Part shown: piece by piece, positions 38,050-46,685 of the stretch | Layout of the letters: every line of letters begins with the position of its first letter | Position numbering within the stretch: position 1 is the stretch's first letter | Source: Leucobacter insecticola | GTDB lineage: Bacteria > Actinomycetota > Actinomycetes > Actinomycetales > Microbacteriaceae | Reading direction: 5' to 3' | NCBI RefSeq assembly: GCF_011382965.1 | Contig: NZ_CP049934.1 | Coordinates: 2,294,001-2,358,000, forward strand | DNA: 64,000 nt | The notes under the pieces: model-generated | Told to the model about the DNA's origin: nothing | What the model saw: the letters and a program-made list of their open reading frames with translations, nothing else | Databases searched by the model: none | Position numbers and translations under genes: made by a program

Positions 38050-39365
38050 GTGCACCCTTCAACCGCGCTTCTCACGGACCACTACGAGCTCACGATGGTC
38101 GATGCCGCGCTCAAGGCCGGCACGGCCCACCGCAGAAGCACCTTCGAGCTGTTCGCCCGGAGACTCTCGGGTGCGCGCCGCTACGGCGTCGTCGCGGGGA
38201 CGGGACGGTTTCTCGAAGCCCTCGAACGCTTCCGCTTCACGGATCCCGAGCTTGAGTATCTGCGCGCGCACGCGGTGGTGAGCGCCCCCACGCTCGACTG
38301 GCTCGCCAATTACCGCTTCAGCGGCAACATCTGGGGTATCCCGAGGGTGACGTCTTTTTCCCGGGATCGCCGCTCCTCACGGTTGAATCAAGCTTCGCAG
38401 AGGGCGTGCTCCTCGAGACCCTCGCCCTGAGCGTCTTCAACTACGATTCCGCTGTCGCCACCGCGGCCTCCCGCATGAGCCACGCGGCGGGCGGCAAGCC
38501 CCTCGCCGAGATGGGATCGCGTCGCACCAGCGAATACAGCGCCGTCGCCGCGGCCCGAGCCGCCTACATCGCTGGCTTCAGCGCGACTTCGAATCTTGAG
38601 GCCGGTCGCAGCTACGGGATCCCCACCATGGGAACGGCCGCACACAGCTTCACGCTGCTGCACGACAGCGAACGCGCCGCCTTCGAAGCACAGATCGCGG
38701 CCCTCGGCACCGACACGACACTGCTCGTCGATACCTACGACGTTGAGCAAGGAGTCCGCACCGCGATCGAGGTTGCCGGCACCGAGCTTGGCGCGGTCAG
38801 GCTCGACTCGGGTGACCTGCCCGTGGTGGTTGCTCGGGTGCGCCAGCTGCTCGACGAGCTGGGTGCCACGCGCACCAGGATCACCGTCACCAATGATCTC
38901 GATGAATACACGGTCGCGACCCTCGCCTTTTCCCCCGTCGACAGCTTCGGCGTCGGCACCTCCGTGGTCGTCGGATCAGGTTCGCCGACGATGGGGATGG
39001 TCTACAAGCTCGTCGCGCACGAAGACAGTGCCGGCGACTGGGTCTCCGTTGCGAAGCTGTCGCCCGAAAAGGCATCGGTGGGTGGCCGCAAGAGTGTGCG
39101 GCGCATCTTTGACGGCCGCGGCGTCGCGAAGGCCGAGGCCATCTATCTGGGGGACGGCCCCGGTGGGGAAGCAGAGGGAGAAACAGCCAATAGTCGCGAG
39201 GTGCTCGTGGCGCTGGTTGTCGAGGGTAAAACCGTCCCCGGGCACACGGAAGCCGAGGGGATCGCCGCGGCACGCGAACGCCACCGCCAACGGGTCGCAG
39301 AACTCCCCGCGGTCTCCATGAGCCTGACCCGCGGCGATCCCGCGATCCCGACCGAATACCGCTAG
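38050..39365 (+). CDS. pncB: Nicotinate phosphoribosyltransferase, frame broken near 38333
   Basis: Makes nicotinate mononucleotide from nicotinate and PRPP in the NAD salvage route. First frame: LLTDHYELTMVDAAL, FELFARRLSGARRYGVVAGTGR. The frame breaks at the GGGG run 38333-38336; adding one G gives WGYPEGDVFFPGSPLL and joins the second frame with ETLALSVFNYDSAVATAASRM, LLVDTYDV and AVRLDSGDL. Joined length is about 438 residues, normal. The GTG at 38050 starts the conserved sequence, without a clear ribosome-binding site. It is divergent from the GntR operon and ends just before the second hairpin repeat. Confidence 0.9.
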
Positions 39366-39423
39366 ACATCCCCCGCCGCAAGCGCCCGGCACCCGGCGGC
39401 ATCGGCACCTAACGCCCGACGTT

Positions 39424-39491
39424 ACCCACAGTGTGTGCGCAGTTTGTCGTTATGCGCCGCCATAAGAACGATCTGCGCACACACGACGGGT
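39424..39491. repeat. Dispersed hairpin repeat, copy 2 (between convergent genes)
   Basis: GTGTGCGCAG (39433-39442) pairs exactly with CTGCGCACAC (39473-39482). The inner parts TTATG and CATAA continue the stem, and ACCC (39424) pairs with GGGT (39491) outside. About 39 of 50 core bases match the copy at 9222-9289. In several stem positions the partner base also differs, so the fold survives drift. As with copy 1, it lies between a rightward gene (pncB) and a leftward zinc-ribbon gene. Confidence 0.7.
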
Positions 39492-39524
39492 GTCTGGGCG
39501 CGCGCAGGAAACTAGCGCCGCGGG

Positions 39525-39821
39525 CTACTTGCGCATGCGCTCGTAGACGCGCTTGCAGTCGGGGCACACCGGAAATTTCTCGGGATCCCGCGAGGGGGTC
39601 CACTTCTTGCCGCAGAGCGCCCGCACCGGTTTGCCCGTGACCGCTGACTCTATGATCTTGTCTTTGGGCACGTAGTGCGAGAAACGCTCGTGGTCGCCGT
39701 CCTCGATGTGCGCTTCGTCTTCGAGTAGCTTTTCGAGCTCACGGTCGAGCACATCGGTGCCGGCACCCCCGATAGCGCCGTCGCTGCCAGGATCAGAAAC
39801 ACGATTCTCGAAAGTACGCAT
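39525..39821 (-). CDS. DUF3039 family protein
   Basis: A 98-residue protein common in actinobacteria, with the sequence HERFSHYVPKDKIIESAVTGKPVRALCGKKW and a second Cys pair in CPDCKRVYE, together a likely zinc-binding site. Function unknown. The ATG at 39821 starts it; there is a stretch of acidic residues before the conserved part. It converges on pncB across the hairpin repeat. Confidence 0.87.
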   Translation of the reverse strand: MRTFENRVSDPGSDGAIGGAGTDVLDRELEKLLEDEAHIEDGDHERFSHYVPKDKIIESAVTGKPVRALCGKKWTPSRDPEKFPVCPDCKRVYERMRK

Positions 39822-39883
39822 GCGTCAATTGTAAGCCGTCATGTCAACGGGTGCACCCGGATCTTGTCTTGGGCGGCCTCCGA

Positions 39884-40075
39884 CTACACCACCGATGAAC
39901 GCTCAATCGAATACAGATCTGGCTGGGTTTGCTCAAAAAGCTCGTCCATGGCCTCGTTGAACTCTCGCCTTATGGCGTCCCGATAGACAGTCCCTGGCCC
40001 CACGTCGTTTGGCGGACCAATTTGCAGGGCACACGCGGCAATCGAGTTCCCCATGGACTGCCACCGCTCATCCAA
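39884..40075 (-). CDS. Small hypothetical protein or gene remnant
   Basis: A short frame of 63 residues starting at a TTG (40075), with no visible ribosome-binding site. The same frame stays open upstream to the stop of the immunity-like gene at 40169 (VSGAGELRASEFTTGYTSK...), directly in frame after that stop codon. I do not recognise it. It may be the truncated end of another gene in this module or a downstream small gene. Composition matches the AT-richer immunity-like region rather than the flanking housekeeping genes. Confidence 0.35.
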   Translation of the reverse strand: MDERWQSMGNSIAACALQIGPPNDVGPGTVYRDAIRREFNEAMDELFEQTQPDLYSIERSSVV

Positions 40076-40168
40076 CGCCGCAATAAACTCGACACGAATC
40101 GACTTACCCTGCTTCGAGGTGTACCCGGTTGTGAACTCGCTCGCACGTAGTTCTCCGGCACCACTGAC

Positions 40169-40753
40169 TTACATACTGATCTTGATTGGCGTCCCTGGTG
40201 GAAGATCTCGTACCTGATCAAGGACTTGGACCGTAAAATCCCACAGCACGTCAAGATCAGTGAACTCGAGACACTCAACGCCAGATTCTCCCCCGGCATA
40301 CAAGGGGACCGCATACGCCACGGCCCCTTCCCAGGGCAGACGGCCGCCCGGACGTTCCACAAACTCGCGCCACCGATCAAAAAGCTCACCATTGAGCGCA
40401 GCATAACCACCATCAAGACGCAGTGCAGTGCTAAATTCCTCAACTGAATACCACTCGACAGTCTTGCCCGTGCTCGGATCAGCGAGCAACAGCTGTTCAG
40501 AAGATCCATTCGTTACAATCTGACGTCCATGCCAATCAACCGCGAGAACATCCGCCAGCGAAGGAAGCTCAGGAAACGCCTCCAAAACCTGCGCCCGGTA
40601 CAGCGGCCCGGACCGATCATCATGGAAGCGCACCAAACCGCCATTAAACGAAGCGCCGCAATACCCGGCATCCGCATACCCTGACCAGAATCCTTCAGGC
40701 ACATACGGACCACCATTGCCGCGAGTATTCTCATCAACAACTAACGCAGACAT
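40169..40753 (-). CDS. Hypothetical protein, T6SS immunity Tdi1/DUF1851-like
   Basis: A soluble protein of about 194 residues. The middle and C-terminal parts (FDRWREFVERPGGRLPW, AYAVPLYAGGESGVECLEFTDLDVLWDFTVQVLDQV) resemble the GAD-like plus DUF1851 arrangement of Tdi1-type immunity proteins, but this rests on pattern memory only. The ATG at 40753 is preferred because GAGGAA lies eight bases upstream; the frame is open to 40840. No partner toxin gene is visible nearby, so it may be an orphan immunity gene or a paralogue that guards against toxins of neighbouring cells. Confidence 0.55.
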   Translation of the reverse strand: MSALVVDENTRGNGGPYVPEGFWSGYADAGYCGASFNGGLVRFHDDRSGPLYRAQVLEAFPELPSLADVLAVDWHGRQIVTNGSSEQLLLADPSTGKTVEWYSVEEFSTALRLDGGYAALNGELFDRWREFVERPGGRLPWEGAVAYAVPLYAGGESGVECLEFTDLDVLWDFTVQVLDQVRDLPPGTPIKISM

Positions 40754-40915
40754 ACAAAATTCCTCAGACTCATCGCACGTTTCCCTCGGCCGAGCAGCCG
40801 CGTTTTCTGTTCCGCCATCCAAATAAGTATTTTGAGGCATTCTCTGTCATTCATCGGCTACCTCCGGTTTACACGTTACCGGGTTCCAGCAAGCCAACTT
40901 TCGGCGTAACCGGAG

Positions 40916-41314
40916 CTAGCGCCCCCTCAGCAGGGGCTGAACTGAGCTGATTCCAAATTGGAAATCCATCCATGCCTTTAGCGACCCACTCGCCAAAGGC
41001 AGAAGAGGCGTAGCACCAGGAAGCGCTTCCACGAAACCGACCGCAATGAGATTAGGAACGTCTCCCTCCCCTTCGTCAAGCCCCTCGTTTAGCACTGAGA
41101 GTATACTTCGTACAGAGACCTCGTCCTCGACTACATTGGCTTCCGCCCACCCCGCAACGTCCGCCAGAAACACATATGGGAGCGGCTCTTCAAACTGGTC
41201 ATTCATATGCTCATCCCACAATGAAGCTAGAGCCGGTACCGCTTCAACTAGCGTGGCACAGAACTCATTGTCTTCTCGAGTTGTAGTTGAATCATCGTTT
41301 CCCGTTGAAGGCAT
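40916..41314 (-). CDS. Hypothetical protein, DUF7674-like
   Basis: An acidic protein of about 132 residues: FCATLVEAVPALASLWDEHM, PYVFLADVAGWAEANV and LSVLNEGLDEGEGDVPNLIAVGFVEAL. I associate this pattern with the DUF7674 group, small proteins frequent in polymorphic-toxin neighbourhoods, but cannot confirm it. The ATG at 41314 begins the acidic part; the frame extends to 41371. Together with the neighbouring immunity-like gene it forms a small AT-richer accessory patch. Confidence 0.55.
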   Translation of the reverse strand: MPSTGNDDSTTTREDNEFCATLVEAVPALASLWDEHMNDQFEEPLPYVFLADVAGWAEANVVEDEVSVRSILSVLNEGLDEGEGDVPNLIAVGFVEALPGATPLLPLASGSLKAWMDFQFGISSVQPLLRGR

Positions 41315-41445
41315 CCTCAATCTCCTCAAGTACCCGCTGTACGGCTTGAATATCAAATGGATCAGCCTCACGACTCAAACGCAATCATCTTCTCAAACCC
41401 TTTCTGACCATTCATACCGCTTCTTCGCACTCCATATCCCGCGAC

Positions 41446-43044
41446 CTATGCCGCGAGTTTGAGTTTGCCCGGCGGATGGTGAGGTCGCCACCGCTGCTCG
41501 GGGTCGAGCCATCTCGGTGCCCGTATTTCTGGGACGCCGTCGCTCATGCGGACCTGCCAGCCGCTCGTGTCGAGACTGCGATGGTGATACCAACACAGCA
41601 GCACCCCATTATCGGTATGGGTCGGCCCACCCTGGGCGTGTTCGGTGACGTGGTGGATCTCGCACCACGAAGCCGGAGTATTACAGCCCGGGATCACACA
41701 GCCACCATCTCGGAGAGTGATCGCGCGCCGCTGATGCGGCGTAAACACCCGACTCGGCGATTCAAGGCCCAGTATCCTGCCACGAGCGTCTTGAGTGATG
41801 CGCTGGGTCGCTCCCGCGCAGGCCGCGTGGCGTGCGGCACTCATCGAGACGGGGACGAGGAGACCGTTGTGGTCGTGCAGCCGGGCAGAAGCCGCGCTGG
41901 AATCAGTAGCAGTGAGGTCCGTGTCAGTGACCTGCACCAGCACCGTCACCGGAGCACCACCCAACAACGGCGTCTCCGGATGCCGGGCCGCGGTCCCCAG
42001 GAGGATCGCGAGCGCGTCGTGACGTTTCTGATCCGGGGTACGAGCCGTATCAGTGGGTGCAGCATCACTGTCACTGTCGGTATCGGTGTCGGTGTCGGTG
42101 TCGGTGTCGATGCTTTCGGGGACCGGGACAAACCGCACCGAGCTACCTGAATGACCTGAATGACCTGAACTACCCGAACCTGTCTCACCATTCGTGGCAT
42201 CGCTGTTGGTATCGGTCCTGGGCGAGTTCACACTGTCAAACAGTCTCGCAAGCAGCGCCGCAGCCTCCGGTACGAGCGCCCCGGACACCGGCACAAGTCC
42301 GCCGCGTTCTTTCCCGAACCGGAACCCCCGCCTCATGAACGCGGCCTCTTCGTCGGGCAGGGTGCCGTCGGGGTCAAGGAACTGTTCCCACACCCCACAC
42401 TGCACCCGCGTCTGATCCGCATGCAACGGCAACACGGGCTCGGTGGCGGCGGTAACGAGTTCACGCTCGGCAATATCGAGCGCTTCAGGGGAACTCCCGG
42501 GGCGTTTACCCGCCCGGTCAAGCATCCCCGCGATCGATACCGCAGACTCGATGCCGAGCGCACCGTCTTCAAGGGCCGCAGCGAGATGCGGGTGCTGGGG
42601 TGGCAGCATGCCGAGACTGTACCCGTTCCGTGGGACCACGGTCTGGCCGACCCGGATCCGCTGTCTTGCGGTGCTGGCAGACACGAGCGTGGTGCGCTGC
42701 AACAGTTCGACCGCGTTCTTGCATCCGTACACGGACGCGAGCGCCAGATCAGGCACCCGGTCACGGCTGCGAGTATCTGCGGCCGCGGCGAGCGTGAGCT
42801 GCAGCGCGGCAAGCTTCCGCTGCAACGATTCGACCGCGATCAAACCCGACACCACCTCAGCATCAGACAGGCCAGGAACCTCGCCCGGGGCGAGTGCACT
42901 ATCGAGTTGATCGGCGACCGCAGCGAACACGGCCTCAAGACCAGCAGAACGGCCAACACCAACGCCGCCTGAATCACCAAAATCGGCGCTCCCTGCACGC
43001 TCGCCGGGGGCGAGCGGTGTGAGGGTGATCGTCGGTGATTCCAT
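41446..43044 (-). CDS. DUF222 and HNH endonuclease domain protein
   Basis: A protein of about 532 residues. The N-terminal DUF222 region contains LSDAEVVSGLIAVESLQRKLAALQLTL. The C-terminal HNH nuclease is CVIPGCNTPASWCEIHHVTEHAQGG followed by NGVLLCWYHH, holding the Cys pairs and the HH/N/H set. Between them lies a low-complexity linker rich in Ser-Gly-His and Thr-Asp. Such genes are numerous in actinobacteria; biological role is unsettled, with mobile-element or defence links suggested. The ATG at 43044 starts the conserved part; the open frame to 43212 is upstream sequence. Confidence 0.88.
   Translation of the reverse strand: MESPTITLTPLAPGERAGSADFGDSGGVGVGRSAGLEAVFAAVADQLDSALAPGEVPGLSDAEVVSGLIAVESLQRKLAALQLTLAAAADTRSRDRVPDLALASVYGCKNAVELLQRTTLVSASTARQRIRVGQTVVPRNGYSLGMLPPQHPHLAAALEDGALGIESAVSIAGMLDRAGKRPGSSPEALDIAERELVTAATEPVLPLHADQTRVQCGVWEQFLDPDGTLPDEEAAFMRRGFRFGKERGGLVPVSGALVPEAAALLARLFDSVNSPRTDTNSDATNGETGSGSSGHSGHSGSSVRFVPVPESIDTDTDTDTDTDSDSDAAPTDTARTPDQKRHDALAILLGTAARHPETPLLGGAPVTVLVQVTDTDLTATDSSAASARLHDHNGLLVPVSMSAARHAACAGATQRITQDARGRILGLESPSRVFTPHQRRAITLRDGGCVIPGCNTPASWCEIHHVTEHAQGGPTHTDNGVLLCWYHHRSLDTSGWQVRMSDGVPEIRAPRWLDPEQRWRPHHPPGKLKLAA
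42077..42112. repeat. Hexanucleotide tandem repeat encoding a Thr-Asp run
   Basis: Six near-exact copies of TCGGTG (variants TCGGTA and TCGATG at the ends), encoding the alternating Asp-Thr tract in the linker of the DUF222/HNH protein. Six-base units keep the frame, so slippage would change only linker length. Confidence 0.85.
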
Positions 43045-43153
43045 GCTTCTATTATCGCATGTTTCGAAGATTTGTTCTAGAGAATTTGGCGGAATATCAA
43101 CGATATTTTGGGGCCAAGTGGCCGGTGGGTGTACGGCCCTAGCGGGGGCGAGG

Positions 43154-43182
43154 ATTCTGCGATTCGCAAGCGAACGCAGAAT
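43154..43182 (-). terminator. Hairpin downstream of the ABC exporter pair
   Basis: ATTCTGCG (43154-43161) pairs with CGCAGAAT (43175-43182); with one bulged A the stem continues through TTCG/CGAA to a CAAG loop, 12 pairs in all. It lies 31 bases past the permease stop in the direction of transcription and before the HNH gene, a fitting place for a terminator. The U-run is weak. The rest of 43045-43212 holds no gene. Confidence 0.6.
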
Positions 43183-43212
43183 GACGGCGGGCGGGAAGAC
43201 TAGCCCAAGCAA

Positions 43213-44784
43213 CTAGTCAAATACCTGGGTAACCGCAACCAGTTCTGGCCCGCTCCGGTCGAAGATCCAGCCGCCGATGAGCGTGCCGAGAACGAGGATC
43301 AGCGCCCCGTAGCCAATCCCAAAGAAGAGCGCCCAAATATTCTCAACAAGCTCAACATTAATGATCGCCATCACCGAGAACCATGCCGCGGGCGCGACGA
43401 GCACCAGCGCAAGGAGCATAGAAAGCGTCTGAGATGCACCCGACCCGGATCCAGCCCACTGCGGCTGCACAAACGGGCTGTCCCCCGGTCGCGTGGCGGG
43501 ATACGGCATCATCACCGAGAACAAGCTCGATACGCCGGAGCCAACAAGCAGCACTGCGATATTCAGGCCGATGACCGCTGGCAACACTCGCCAATCGCCG
43601 AGCACCGTCACCGTAATACTTGAGCCGACGAGCGCAAGCGGGATCCCCAGCATGAGAACCGGTGCGAGACGACCCGCACGATCAGCCCGGCCGCGTATGC
43701 CGCTTGAGACATGCTCCCAGATCGCGGTGGAATCCATCGCAACATCGTTGTGCTGCGACCATCCAAGAAGCAGCAGGATCACCGGCAGTGGCACGAGGGC
43801 CAGAGCGGTGAGGTCTGCGCCCGCGATCCAGAAGGCCACCAGCATAAAAATGGGCGCAATCGGGATCGCGAACAGCGCTACACGGTACCGAGGATCCCGA
43901 GCCCAGTAGGTGAGCTGTCTTGCCGCAATCACCTGCGCGGGGCGGGCAGAAAAGCGTTCGAACCAGCCGAGCTCATTTCTTGCTATGCCGCGCTGTCCGG
44001 GGCGATCAATGCGCTCGTTCGACACCCATGCAATGGGGATCCACACGGCGATAAGAAACACGATGGTGCCGCCGAGAATGCCGAGGTACACCAGCGCCGC
44101 ACTCATGTCGCCAGCGGCAGCCGAGTTCAGTGCCGCAAAAGGAGCCCCAAAGGGCGTCCAGGAGAGTAGCTGAGCGGCCTCTTCCATCGCAGCGCCCCCG
44201 TTGCTCCCCAAAGCGGTCGCACCGGCGAACACGGCAAGAGGGAGAAAAGCCACGAGCAGCACCGCTCCGGTGGTTCGGAGCGCGCCAGCAAAGCGCGGCC
44301 CCGCGATTAACTTCGACAGCCCCGACATCACGCGAACACCACAGAGGGCGAGGATCCCGGCGAGTCCGAGCGCGCAGGGCGCGATCCACCCGGGTTCACT
44401 CCATTCGGGGCGCAGGATCCCGAGAGAGACAAGCCACACGAGAAGCAACAAAAACGGCCAGCTCACCCACGACGTAACGAGCAGCGAGAGTGCGATAGAA
44501 CTTGGCGAAGCCGGGTAACTTGCGAACTGTTTCGTCTCGAGGTTCTGTCGGTTATCGAAAAACGGCACCAGAAATACAACGCACAGCACCGTACATCCGA
44601 CGATCACGTCGATGACGGCTCGCTCCGCGGCATTTCGTGCCAGCCATTCCGGCACTAAAGCGAGAGCCACTGCAGCTGCGGCAGCGACCAATAGCAACAG
44701 CGTGGTGCGCAGACCCCGTACGAATGATCCACGGAACTCACTTCCCAGTAGCGCTAGGCGGAGTCGGAAAAGCCGTGCAGCCAC
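43213..44784 (-). CDS. Large ABC transporter membrane protein
   Basis: A 523-residue integral membrane protein with about twelve hydrophobic segments (for example LLLLVAAAAAVALAL, VLLVAFLPLAVFAGA, VIGLNIAVLLVGSG). No catalytic motif. It overlaps the ATP-binding gene by about 30 bases and must pair with it. Architecture fits ABC-2-type exporters of unknown substrate. The GTG at 44784 is the upstream-most start; a shorter start is possible given the overlap. Confidence 0.78.
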   Translation of the reverse strand: MAARLFRLRLALLGSEFRGSFVRGLRTTLLLLVAAAAAVALALVPEWLARNAAERAVIDVIVGCTVLCVVFLVPFFDNRQNLETKQFASYPASPSSIALSLLVTSWVSWPFLLLLVWLVSLGILRPEWSEPGWIAPCALGLAGILALCGVRVMSGLSKLIAGPRFAGALRTTGAVLLVAFLPLAVFAGATALGSNGGAAMEEAAQLLSWTPFGAPFAALNSAAAGDMSAALVYLGILGGTIVFLIAVWIPIAWVSNERIDRPGQRGIARNELGWFERFSARPAQVIAARQLTYWARDPRYRVALFAIPIAPIFMLVAFWIAGADLTALALVPLPVILLLLGWSQHNDVAMDSTAIWEHVSSGIRGRADRAGRLAPVLMLGIPLALVGSSITVTVLGDWRVLPAVIGLNIAVLLVGSGVSSLFSVMMPYPATRPGDSPFVQPQWAGSGSGASQTLSMLLALVLVAPAAWFSVMAIINVELVENIWALFFGIGYGALILVLGTLIGGWIFDRSGPELVAVTQVFD

Positions 44785-45797
44785 TCGAGTCCCTTCTTCG
44801 ATTCGCTGGTTCCGGTGAGGGCAACGAAACGTTCTTCAAGGCTCATGCCGTCTCGGACCGCATCGACGGTGCCCTGGGCGATCACGCTGCCGTCAACGAT
44901 GATCGTCACGTGGTCGCAGATGCGCTGGATAAGGTCGAGGCTGTGACTCGACATCACCACGCTTCCTCCACCACCCACATACTTCTCGAGAATCTCGGTG
45001 ACGTTTGATGCGGACACCGGATCAATCGCTTCAAACGGTTCATCGAGCACGAGAACCTCTGGCGCGTGAATCATCGAGCAGGCAAGCGCGATCTTCTTCT
45101 GCATGCCCGCCGAGTAGTCTGAAACAAGACGACCGAGCGCGGATTCCAATCCAAAGGCCTCAGCGAGCTCCGCGGAACGCTGCGACACCGCAGCCGCGGA
45201 CACGCCGTGCAGTACCCCCGAGTAGTAGAGCAGCTGGGCGCCGGTCAGACGGTCAAACAACCGCAGCCGGTCAGGCAGCGTACCAATCAAGCGCTTGGCT
45301 GCAGGCCCGTCAGACCACACATCGACGCCGCTTACGGTCACTCGCCCGGAGGTGGGACGCAGCAGACCGGTGATCATGGAGAGGGTGGTCGTCTTTCCTG
45401 CGCCGTTCGGGCCGACCACTCCCGTGAACGATCCCGCGTGCACCTCCATCGAAACTTCGTTCGCAGCGACCAGTGAGCCGTAAATCTTGGTCAGCATCTC
45501 GGTGCGCAACACGACCGGATTCTGCTCGGCAATGCGGCCGCGTTCCCTCGCGCGCACGACGGAAGGGACCGGAACCTGAATGCGACCTGTGCGTGGCGAC
45601 CTGTTTGGAGTGCTTGCCTGCGCAGGATCTTCCGCACCGGCGCCCTGATCTTCAGCCACGGATCCGCCGCCACGCTCAGGGTTCACCTCGGCGCGGCTCG
45701 GCCGCACTCTTGGGGCTCCGGCAGGGATCGAGGTGTGGGTTGTCTCCAAAACCGGTTCATTCAACGTCGAGTCTGTGTTGGACTCGGATGCAGACAT
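44754..45797 (-). CDS. ABC transporter ATP-binding protein with long N-terminal extension
   Basis: The ATPase domain spans about residues 95-330: Walker A VGPNGAGKTTTLSM, signature region SDYSAGMQKKIALA and Walker B VLVLDEPFEAIDP. The signature is SAGMQKK rather than the canonical LSGGQ, as in several ABC-2 exporters. Before it lies an unusual disordered stretch of about 95 residues rich in Pro, Glu, Ser and Arg. Start either ATG 45797 or GTG 45821; neither has a clear ribosome-binding site. Partner of the following membrane protein. Confidence 0.85.
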   Translation of the reverse strand: MSASESNTDSTLNEPVLETTHTSIPAGAPRVRPSRAEVNPERGGGSVAEDQGAGAEDPAQASTPNRSPRTGRIQVPVPSVVRARERGRIAEQNPVVLRTEMLTKIYGSLVAANEVSMEVHAGSFTGVVGPNGAGKTTTLSMITGLLRPTSGRVTVSGVDVWSDGPAAKRLIGTLPDRLRLFDRLTGAQLLYYSGVLHGVSAAAVSQRSAELAEAFGLESALGRLVSDYSAGMQKKIALACSMIHAPEVLVLDEPFEAIDPVSASNVTEILEKYVGGGGSVVMSSHSLDLIQRICDHVTIIVDGSVIAQGTVDAVRDGMSLEERFVALTGTSESKKGLEWLHGFSDSA

Positions 45798-45895
45798 GGT
45801 TGACGGAGATTCAGGCGGCACCCATCTAATTTAGCAAATCCTCGCGCTCTCGGTGTGTACACACCCAAGACTGACAAAAGCGGCAGAATGGCTAT

Positions 45896-46684
45896 GTGAA
45901 CTTATCCCCCGAGCACCGCCCCCAACGCGCCAGTGCGTGGTCATCGCTGTGGCTGCTCACGAAGCGCGACCTGAAAGTCCGCTACTCCACCTCGTTCCTC
46001 GGATACGTGTGGTCGATTCTCGATCCGCTGCTGATGAGCCTGATCTACTGGTTCGTTTTCACACAGGTATTCTCCCGGGGTGTGGGCAAGGCGCCCTACA
46101 TCGTGTTCCTGCTGACGGCGCTCCTCCCCTGGGTCTGGTTCAACGGCGCCGTCTCCGATTCGGCGCGAGCATTCTTGCGTGATGTCAGGCTCGTCAGGTC
46201 AGTGGCGATGCCTCGCTGGATCTGGGTGGGGCGCATCATCTGTTCAAAGGGGATCGAATTTCTCCTGAGCCTGCCCGTACTGATTGTTTTCGCCGTGTTC
46301 TCCGGCGCGAAAGTGGGTTGGGAGCTGATGCTCTTCCCCTTGGGCGTGGTGATGCTCGCGGCGCTGACCTTTGGGATCGGCCTGATCGTCGCCCCGCTCG
46401 TGGTGCTATTTAGAGATCTTGAACGCGCCGTGAAACTCCTGCTGCGAGTATTCTTCTACGCCTCACCCATCATCTACGGCGCTTCAGACCTCCCGGCGTT
46501 CGCCCAGCCGCTCGCCTGGATCAACCCACTCTCAGGCATCTTTGGCCTGTTTAGATCGGGGTTCTTCTCCGATCAGCTCAACTGGGCGCTTGTAGGCGCT
46601 TCAGCAGCGGAAACCGTCGTCATTCTTGCCATTGGATTCTGGGTGTTTAAGCGCTCAATCGGTGGCGTATTGAAGGAGCTGTGA
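45896..46684 (+). CDS. Polysaccharide/teichoic acid ABC export permease (TagG/Wzm type)
   Basis: A 262-residue ABC-2 permease. The cytoplasmic N-terminus contains LLTKRDLKVRYSTSFLGYVWSILDPLLMSLIYWFVF, the hallmark of TagG/Wzm proteins, followed by about six membrane segments and LGVVMLAALTFGIGLIVAPL. Exports a lipid-linked polymer, here likely a teichoic acid given the neighbouring glycerophosphotransferase-type enzymes. GTG start at 45896. One base separates it from the ATPase. Confidence 0.88.
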   Translation: MNLSPEHRPQRASAWSSLWLLTKRDLKVRYSTSFLGYVWSILDPLLMSLIYWFVFTQVFSRGVGKAPYIVFLLTALLPWVWFNGAVSDSARAFLRDVRLVRSVAMPRWIWVGRIICSKGIEFLLSLPVLIVFAVFSGAKVGWELMLFPLGVVMLAALTFGIGLIVAPLVVLFRDLERAVKLLLRVFFYASPIIYGASDLPAFAQPLAWINPLSGIFGLFRSGFFSDQLNWALVGASAAETVVILAIGFWVFKRSIGGVLKEL

Positions 46685-46685
46685 C

